A DNA stretch of 10,252 nucleotides from Deinococcus apachensis DSM 19763 (lineage in GTDB: Bacteria > Deinococcota > Deinococci > Deinococcales > Deinococcaceae): assembly GCF_000381345.1 (NCBI RefSeq), contig NZ_KB906434.1, positions 1 to 10,252 on the forward strand. Reading direction: 5' to 3'. Positions 5,415 to 10,252 of the stretch are shown here, piece after piece. A program made the translations under genes and the position numbers. The notes under the pieces were generated by a model, which worked only from the letters and a program-made list of their open reading frames with translations, did no database searches and was not told the origin of the DNA. Each line of letters opens with the position of its first letter. Positions within the stretch are counted from its first letter, which is position 1.

Positions 5415-8294
5415 TTAGGCCGGGACCGTGCCGGGGGCGGAATCGCCGACCGCGAGGTGGACCGCCTCCTCCAGGGGCAGCAGGCGGCCCGCCTCCTCCC
5501 AGCGTCCGGCCTCTTCACCCGCCGCGGCCCGGGCTCCCGCCAGGACGTCCCCGATCTCCACGCCCTGGGCCGGAACACCCGCGGCACGCAGCAGAGCGGC
5601 CCCAGCCCCGGCCAGGAGCAGGCAGGTCTGCGCCCGGCCTTCGGCGGCCGTCAGCTTGGCGAACTCCAGCAGGGTCATGGCGACGCTCCGCTTGCGCCCG
5701 AGCTGCCAGAACAGGGTCAGGGCCTCGGCGAGGTGGGTGCGGGCCGTGCCCAGCTCCCCAGCGCCGATGTGCAGGTCGGCGAGGTTGAACAGCGAATTGG
5801 CTACACCCTGGCGGTCGCCCAGTTCGCGTTTGATCTCCAGGCTCTGCTCGGTCAGGCGGCGGAACTCGGCGGAGTCGTCGGTGACGTTGCCCAGGTTGGC
5901 CAGGGCGTAGGCGACGCCCTGGCGGTCCCCGATGCGGCGCTTGAGGTCCAGGCTCTCCTCGAACAGCGGCCGGGCACGCGTGGGGTCCCCCCCCATCGCC
6001 CACATGATGCCCAGGTCGTTGAGGGTGGTCGCCAGGCCCCAGGACCCTGATAAGCGGCGCTGAATGGCCCCCGCCTCCTCAAAGAGGGGACGCGCCTCCT
6101 CCAACCGTCCGAGTTCGCGGGCGTGAAGCCCCAGACCGTGGAGCGCCTCGGCCTCCAGTTCCGGGCGCCCGGCGGCCCGCGCCAGGGACAGGGCCTCCTG
6201 GAGCCACTCGCCCCCCCGGGCGTAGTCGCCGAGATCGCGGGCCAGCCCGGCAGCGCGGGAGAGCGCGGCGGCCCGCGGCGCGGGCTCTCCCCCCAGCGCC
6301 AGCGCCGCCGTGAGTGCGGCGTATCCCTCGCGGTGGTGGCCCCGGACGTACCAGAACCAGTGCAGGGCCGCCGTGACCTCTAGGGCCTGCGCGGCGTCAC
6401 GAGCGGCGAGCAGGCGGCTCAGCGCCGCACGCAGGTTGTCGTGCTCGGTCTGGAGTGCGGCGAGCCACCGCTGCTGGTCCGGTCCGTGGAGTTCGGGGGC
6501 CGCCCGAAGGGCGAGGTCGGCGAACCACGCGGTGTGCGCCCGGGTAGCGGCGTCCTGGTCGGCGGGCCGGCCCTCCAGCTTCTCGGCGGCGTACTGCCGG
6601 ATGGCGGCGTGCAGGGTGTAGCGGCCCTCGCCGTCACGGTGCAGCAGGGAGTGCTCGCCCAGGGCCAGCAGGGGGCGCAGCCCCACGCCCCCCACTGGGC
6701 GGGCTGCCGCCAGGTCCAAGCCCCCGCTGAACACCGACAGCCGGGCCAGCAGGGCCTGTTCGGGCTCTCCCAGCAGCCGCCAGGACTGCTCGAACGCTGC
6801 TCTGAGGCTGCGGTGCCGCTCGGGCCGGTCGGGGCCGCCGTCCTCGGCGAGGTCGAGGCTTGCTTCCAACTCGGTCACGACGTCCCGCAGCTCCAGGGTG
6901 CCCACCGAGGCGGCGGTGAGTTCCAGCGCGAGCGGCAGACCCCCGGTGAGGCGGCAGACCGCGAGGATGTCCGGCAGGGTGGAGGCGCTCAGCGCGAGTC
7001 CCGGCCGCACGCGGCGAGCGCGCTCCACGAACAGCCGCACCGCGCCCGCGCCCGCCGCCGCCGCCAGGTCGGGCACCGCCGGAAAGTCCAGCCCGCCCAG
7101 CCCCAGCACCCACTCGGCCTGAAGGCCCAGGCGAACGCGCGAGGTGACGATCAGCCTCAGGCCGGGGGCCTGCTCCAGCAGCCCCATCAGCAGCGCCAGC
7201 ACGTCCGCGCGGGCCTGCGCGGCGAGTAGGTGTTCGAGATTGTCGAGGACCAGCAGGGCCGGCCCGGCTTGAAGGGCGTCCGTCACCTGCCGCTCCGGGG
7301 GCTCGGCGCCGCCCACGGCCAGACCGAGGGCGGTCGCCAGCGCCGAAACCACCTCCGCCACCGATCCCGCCGTTTCCAGGGGCACGAACAGCGCCGGGCC
7401 CACGCGGGGATCCGCGGCGAGTCGCAGGGCCTCCTGGGCCAGCCGGGTCTTGCCCGCCCCCCCGGGACCCGTGACGGTCAGCAGGCGGCAACCCGGGTCG
7501 TCCAGGCGCTCCCCGAGCCACTGCAATTCCCCGTGCCGGCCGAAGAGCGGTGTGGTCACGGCGGGGCGCCCCTGTGACCACGCCGGGCCAGTCCCACTCC
7601 GCACGGCCTCGTACAGCCGGGTGGTGTCCGGGCTGGGGGCCAGGCCCATCTCGCGCCCGAGTACAGTGCGGAAGCGGGCGTAGAGGTGCTCGGCCTCCGC
7701 CGGGTCACGGAGCAGGCCAGCGCAGCGTAGGGCCGCCTGCACGGCGTCCTCCTGATAGGGGCTGGCGTTCAGCAGCCGCTCCAGCCACCCCAGGGCCTCG
7801 GCGGCCCGGCCCGCGCGCTCCAACTCGGCGGCCTGGCCGAGCAGGGCCTCCAGCCACAAGCCGTGCAGGTCGTCGCGTTCGGCATCGAGCCAGGCCTCGA
7901 ATTCGGGCAGCCCGGCTGGGCGCAGGCCCTCGAGCAGGGGGCCACGGTACAACTTCAGGGCGGCGGGCCAATGGCCCGAGCCGCAGGCTTGCCGAAACGT
8001 GCGCACATCAGCCCAGCCGCTCCAGTGCAGGGTCTCCCGCTCCGCCCGCACCGCGTCACCCCAGGGCAGGTGCCGCACGCGGTGCAGCAGATTGCGCAGC
8101 CGGTTGCGCGCTACCGCCTCGTCCTGGTCGGGGTACAGCAGCGCCAGCACTTCCGGGCGGGTCACGGGCCCCTCGTGGCAGCCCAGCAGCGTCACCAGCC
8201 AGAGTGGGGCCTCGGCCACCAGGGGCTGGGGGTGGGCGTTCACCTCCACCGACGCGGCGCCCAGCACCCGCAGGTGCCCCTCCATGCCCTTCAC
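5415..8294 (-). CDS. SARP/BTAD-STAND-TPR transcriptional regulator (AfsR-like)
   Basis: A 959-residue signal-transducing regulator. Numbering starts at the GTG at 8294, chosen because GGAGGAGG (8306-8299) lies at ideal distance; an ATG at 8285 is the alternative, and the in-frame extension to 8423 has no support. Residues 7-91 form an OmpR/SARP-type winged-helix DNA-binding domain (EVLALLYPDQDEAVARNRLR). Residues 94-232 are the helical bacterial transcriptional activation domain (LYRGPLLEGL, FEAWLDAERDDL). A STAND NTPase follows: Walker A GPGGAGKT (276-283), Walker B LLVLDN (347-352), LIVTSR sensor (381-386) and GLPLAL (452-457). Tetratricopeptide repeats fill about 677-887 (repeated LGDRQGVA, LANLGNV and ARPLFEE units). 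There is no C-terminal LuxR helix-turn-helix. Such proteins bind direct repeats and recruit RNA polymerase after ligand and nucleotide binding. The likely target is the downstream lipoprotein promoter at 5324-5357. Confidence 0.95.
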   Translation of the reverse strand: MKGMEGHLRVLGAASVEVNAHPQPLVAEAPLWLVTLLGCHEGPVTRPEVLALLYPDQDEAVARNRLRNLLHRVRHLPWGDAVRAERETLHWSGWADVRTFRQACGSGHWPAALKLYRGPLLEGLRPAGLPEFEAWLDAERDDLHGLWLEALLGQAAELERAGRAAEALGWLERLLNASPYQEDAVQAALRCAGLLRDPAEAEHLYARFRTVLGREMGLAPSPDTTRLYEAVRSGTGPAWSQGRPAVTTPLFGRHGELQWLGERLDDPGCRLLTVTGPGGAGKTRLAQEALRLAADPRVGPALFVPLETAGSVAEVVSALATALGLAVGGAEPPERQVTDALQAGPALLVLDNLEHLLAAQARADVLALLMGLLEQAPGLRLIVTSRVRLGLQAEWVLGLGGLDFPAVPDLAAAAGAGAVRLFVERARRVRPGLALSASTLPDILAVCRLTGGLPLALELTAASVGTLELRDVVTELEASLDLAEDGGPDRPERHRSLRAAFEQSWRLLGEPEQALLARLSVFSGGLDLAAARPVGGVGLRPLLALGEHSLLHRDGEGRYTLHAAIRQYAAEKLEGRPADQDAATRAHTAWFADLALRAAPELHGPDQQRWLAALQTEHDNLRAALSRLLAARDAAQALEVTAALHWFWYVRGHHREGYAALTAALALGGEPAPRAAALSRAAGLARDLGDYARGGEWLQEALSLARAAGRPELEAEALHGLGLHARELGRLEEARPLFEEAGAIQRRLSGSWGLATTLNDLGIMWAMGGDPTRARPLFEESLDLKRRIGDRQGVAYALANLGNVTDDSAEFRRLTEQSLEIKRELGDRQGVANSLFNLADLHIGAGELGTARTHLAEALTLFWQLGRKRSVAMTLLEFAKLTAAEGRAQTCLLLAGAGAALLRAAGVPAQGVEIGDVLAGARAAAGEEAGRWEEAGRLLPLEEAVHLAVGDSAPGTVPA

Positions 8295-8298
8295 CCGA

Positions 8299-8306
8299 CC
8301 TCCTCC
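8299..8306 (-). promoter_or_regulatory. Ribosome binding site fixing the regulator's start
   Basis: GGAGGAGG on the minus strand sits 4-7 bases before the GTG at 8294 and 13 or more bases before the ATG at 8285. It therefore favours the GTG, giving an N-terminus reading MKGMEGHLRVLG. Confidence 0.6.
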
Positions 8307-8495
8307 AACGGGAGTCCAGGGGTGAGCCCTCTGCACCCGGTGCATCGAATGCCCGGCCGGACACGTTCTGGGCCTCTTGACCTCATCGGCTGGAGCCAGT
8401 GTAAGGCGTCCAGCGCCCAGCACAGCACACCGGCGTTGGGTCGACCTGGACCGAGACCACTCGGTACCCGTGAGAAGGGAGGGGAAAGGCCCTCA
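8307..8495 (-). promoter_or_regulatory. Upstream region of the regulator gene
   Basis: This non-coding stretch lies between the regulator and the integrase terminator. TACACT on the minus strand (8403-8398) is the only -10-like hexamer I would propose, and no convincing -35 lies at normal spacing. The CAGCTAACGG repeat is absent, so autoregulation through that motif is not indicated. Confidence 0.25.
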
Positions 8496-8515
8496 GGCTC
8501 CTCTCGGGAGGAGCC
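8496..8515 (-). terminator. Hairpin terminator downstream of the integrase remnant
   Basis: A perfect 8-bp stem GGCTCCTC / GAGGAGCC with a four-base loop lies about 50 bases past the integrase stop. On the minus strand it is followed by TGAGGGCCTTTCCC, a weak pyrimidine tract. It overlaps a longer nested inverted repeat (CTCGGGAGG at 8503-8511 with CCTCCCGAG at 8534-8542), so alternative folds are possible. Confidence 0.5.
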
Positions 8516-8564
8516 CGGTTAGGAGCTGGCTTCCCTCCCGAGGGCCCGTGCGCCCGGTATCCAT

Positions 8565-9390
8565 TCAGGCCGCAGGTTCTTCGTCCCGCACCTCTTCTAC
8601 CCGCCGGGCCGCGCTCCTGATCTTGAGCGGCTTGGGGGTGAGCAGGTCGCCCAGGGCGAAGGTGTGGCGCTCGTGCTCCTCGACGAAGATGTGGCGGTAG
8701 ATGCTGGCCGTCGTGCTGGGGCGGCTGTGCCCCAGCTTCTCGCTCACCACCTCCATCGGCACCCCCTTGCTCAACATCAGGCTGGCATATGTGTTCCGCA
8801 GGTCGTGAAAGCGGACGTCACCCAATTCCGCCTGCCTGGCGATCTTTCCCGCTGGCTTGGTCAGGGAGTCCGGTCACGTTCGTGAACACGTGCCCCGTCC
8901 GATCACCCCCCTGATCGTGCAGGTGCTCGCGGAGCAGCGCGACCGTCTCCGGCGCGAAGTTCAGGTCCCGGACACCCGATTCCGTCTTCGGAGTCCCCAG
9001 CGTGGCCTTGCCGTTCACGACCGTGATGTTCTCCCGCACCGGCAGCAGGCCCTTCGTCAGGTCGAGGTGCGTCCACTTCAGGGCACAGACCTCCCCCCGA
9101 CGGAGCCCAGTCGCCAGCACGAAGGCGAACAAAACGCCCAGCCGGTGTTCCCTCGCTGCCTTCATGAACGCCTCCACTTCCTGGGCGTCCAGCGCCCTGG
9201 CCGTCTTCCCCCGCCTGAAGCTGGGGAGCTTGGCCACCTCCGCCACGTTCCGGGCCACGATCTCGTCGAACACGGCCTCCTGCAGGGCCTGACGCAGGAT
9301 GACCCGCACCTGGTGCAGGAGGGACTTCGAGAAGCGTCTGGTTGTTCCCCCACTGGGGCATGAATGGAGGGCCACGGGTACAGCCATCAA
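8565..9390 (-). pseudogene. Tyrosine recombinase/integrase, N-terminally truncated and frameshifted
   Basis: This is a phage-type tyrosine integrase split over two frames. The upstream part (down to 8818) carries the end of the core-binding domain (HQVRVILRQALQEAVFDEI, ARNVAEVAKLP) and the catalytic Arg in ATGLRRGEVCALKW and Lys in GTPKTESGVRDL. Homology then moves to another frame between about 8874 and 8864, consistent with one surplus base near a CCC run. It continues LTKPAGKIARQAELGDV, RFHDLRNTYASLML (His and Arg), KLGHSRPSTT (His) and IYRHIF (the nucleophile Tyr), ending at 8565. All catalytic residues survive. The protein lacks roughly the first 100 residues of typical integrases: upstream of about 9345 the reading turns non-homologous, and the first start there is TTG at 9390. 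It marks the scar of an integrated element; no tRNA or obvious attachment site is visible. Confidence 0.85.
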
Positions 9391-9446
9391 CGCGCGAGCC
9401 CCGGAGACCAGGGAGGCTCACACCAAACCCTGAGGACTGCGGGGCG

Positions 9447-9452
9447 CATACT
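9447..9452 (+). promoter_or_regulatory. -10-like element placed for a leaderless mRNA
   Basis: CATACT ends six bases before the ATG at 9459, which would put the transcription start on the A of the ATG. No Shine-Dalgarno sequence precedes this start. Leaderless transcripts of this layout are common in Deinococcus. No good -35 is seen. Confidence 0.4.
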
Positions 9453-9458
9453 CTCCCC

Positions 9459-9881
9459 ATGAGGGTCAAGGTGCGGGTTGTTCGGGACGGTCACGCCGAG
9501 ATTCCGGAGAACGTGGCGCAGGCGCTGGGTATTCGCGATGGCGACGAGGTGGAGCTGACCCTGCGTGGGCGCGGGAGGCGGACGGTGCGGCGGTACCCAG
9601 GCCGCGCTCACCTGCTCGCGTGGAGGCCCGCTGCCTATGGCCATAGCCAAAAGCTCGTTCCTCTCCACGTCGAGGTCGTCCCGCCCGACCCGCGCCGCGT
9701 CCGCACCGTGCTGGAGGAGGTGCCGCCAGGAGTAGATCGGGTGGCGTGGCTGGCCCAGCGGATGCTTGTGGACTTTGCCCGGCTGGGCACCGCGCCCCGG
9801 CGCCCAACCTCCGAGGTGATGCGCGACCTGCGCGGCTACGACGAGTTCGATGAGGCTGAGCGGCGGGGGGAAACTTCTTAG
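9459..9881 (+). CDS. AbrB/MazE/VapB-like antitoxin-type DNA-binding protein, orphan
   Basis: A 140-residue protein whose first 38 residues match the swapped-hairpin AbrB fold: an RVVRDGHAEIPENVAQALGI strand-helix pattern, then RDGDEVELTLRGR. These domains dimerise and bind promoter DNA. The middle (about 45-110) is unrecognised. The tail MRDLRGYDEFDE (121-132) resembles the C-terminal end of VapB-type antitoxins, which wraps the partner toxin. It is therefore likely the antitoxin of a PIN-type pair, but no toxin gene follows: an inverted-repeat element starts at the base after the stop and an IS701-like transposase faces it. The ATG at 9459 is preferred over an upstream extension because of the -10 placed for a leaderless transcript. 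The lost or displaced toxin is inference. Confidence 0.78.
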   Translation: MRVKVRVVRDGHAEIPENVAQALGIRDGDEVELTLRGRGRRTVRRYPGRAHLLAWRPAAYGHSQKLVPLHVEVVPPDPRRVRTVLEEVPPGVDRVAWLAQRMLVDFARLGTAPRRPTSEVMRDLRGYDEFDEAERRGETS

Positions 9882-9970
9882 TGGGCCGTCAACTTTGGTC
9901 TGTCAAGGAGCCCTTCCTCCTGGCGGTGCTTGCAGCAGCCTGACGGTGACAGACCGTTCTTGACGGCCCA
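9882..9970. mobile_element. 89-bp MITE-like inverted-repeat element flanked by TTAG
   Basis: Both ends read inward TGGGCCGTCAA, four differing bases, then GGTCTGTCA, so 20 of 24 terminal bases match. The element is flanked by TTAG at 9878-9881 and 9971-9974, consistent with a 4-bp target duplication of YTAR type. The left copy supplies the stop codon of the antitoxin-like gene. The core holds smaller hairpins (AGGAG/CTCCT, GCT/AGC) and no ORF. It could be a miniature element mobilised in trans by an IS701-type transposase. A structured RNA or a bidirectional terminator between the convergent genes is the alternative. It lacks the GTTRRRY and RYYYAAC sites of an integron attC. Confidence 0.6.
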
Positions 9971-9988
9971 TTAGTACTACAGCCGCAG

Positions 9989-10252
9989 TTAGTGGGAGGA
10001 GAGCCAGCGTTGCTGACGGCGGATGTGACTGCGTTTGGCTTGTGCCTGGTGGTGGCGTCGCCACCACGACCAGCTCCACACCCTGGCCTTTGACGTGATC
10101 TGAGGCAAGACCAGGAGCAGGAGACGTCGCACCTCGGGGACGGTCAACGGGATGAGGTCTTCGTCACTCGCCTCCCCCCCTTTTTCTCGCGGGCCGTGAC
10201 CACGGTCAGAAAGGCGTGGGCGAGCATGGCTAACGTGATGTGCCGGTACCAC
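9989..10252 (-). pseudogene. IS701-like transposase C-terminus with homopolymer frameshift
   Basis: This is the end of a DDE transposase running in from the right edge. The first frame reads [20 protein letters not shown] then REKKGG. Homology then resumes one base back as [20 protein letters not shown], and ends with [20 protein letters not shown] and a TAA at 9991-9989. These are the conserved tail features of IS701-type transposases. The frame change lies in a run of five A and seven G on the minus strand (10185-10174); one extra G would restore a single frame. It is therefore a single-base indel, a sequencing error, or conceivably ribosomal slippage on A5G7. The IS end should lie close by: TACTACAGCCGCAG begins at 9975, directly after the TTAG, and would be its terminal repeat. 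Most of the gene is outside the window. Confidence 0.78.

Noticed and set aside
2410..5418. Very long plus-strand open frame of about 1000 codons opposite the lipoprotein gene
   Set aside because: Its product is Val/Gly/Arg/His-rich and low in complexity with no domains, as expected for the antisense of a GC-rich gene. The minus-strand frame has a signal peptide, clear domains and a ribosome site.
7550..8380. Plus-strand open frame over the regulator's N-terminal half
   Set aside because: It is an Arg/Pro/Gly-rich shadow of the SARP-like gene with no recognisable motif.
8294..8423. N-terminal extension of the regulator to 8423
   Set aside because: The extension adds 43 residues without homology and lacks a ribosome site, while the GTG at 8294 has an excellent one just before the conserved domain.
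9882..9970. Integron attC site
   Set aside because: Size and symmetry are suggestive, but the ends do not carry the GTTRRRY and RYYYAAC core sites and no IntI-type gene is present.

Overview
This window looks like an accessory region of a GC-rich, radiation-resistant-type bacterium. Deinococcus is the best guess. The reasons are the high GC content, the style of the transposases, a SARP-like STAND regulator, a DUF1905/YdeI protein and a promoter placed for a leaderless mRNA. The genus is inferred from recalled protein families; no database was searched.

Layout, left to right. Positions 1-557 hold the 5' part of an IS6-family insertion sequence on the minus strand. All three catalytic acidic residues are present and the gene runs off the left edge. 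Positions 638-1766 hold a small minus-strand operon: a broken alpha/beta hydrolase remnant, a DUF1905/YdeI-type protein, and a VOC (glyoxalase-fold) protein translationally coupled to it by a TGATG overlap. A strong hairpin terminator at 1772-1801 separates this operon from the centrepiece.

The centrepiece (1819-5052, minus) is a 1077-residue secreted lipoprotein. It has a fibronectin III domain, calcium-binding DxDxDG repeats, a region resembling the pore-forming part of anthrax protective antigen and clostridial binary-toxin B components, a second calcium-repeat block, a PKD domain and a C-terminal LamG domain. Upstream of it are a possible 45-codon small ORF and a promoter with two perfect tandem copies of a 10-bp repeat ending exactly 8 bp before a -10-like hexamer. 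That is the classical architecture of promoters activated by SARP-family regulators. The next gene upstream (5415-8294, minus) encodes just such a regulator: SARP/BTAD head, STAND NTPase, TPR tail. The most economical reading is a regulator-target pair in which a signal-gated ATPase activates a surface protein with a toxin-like pore domain.

The right end is mobile-element debris. It contains a 5'-truncated, frameshifted tyrosine integrase (8565-9390), an orphan AbrB/VapB-like antitoxin gene (9459-9881, plus strand, apparently leaderless), a compact 89-bp inverted-repeat element flanked by TTAG (9882-9970), and the 3' end of an IS701-like transposase with a frameshift in a homopolymer run (9989-10252, running off the right edge).
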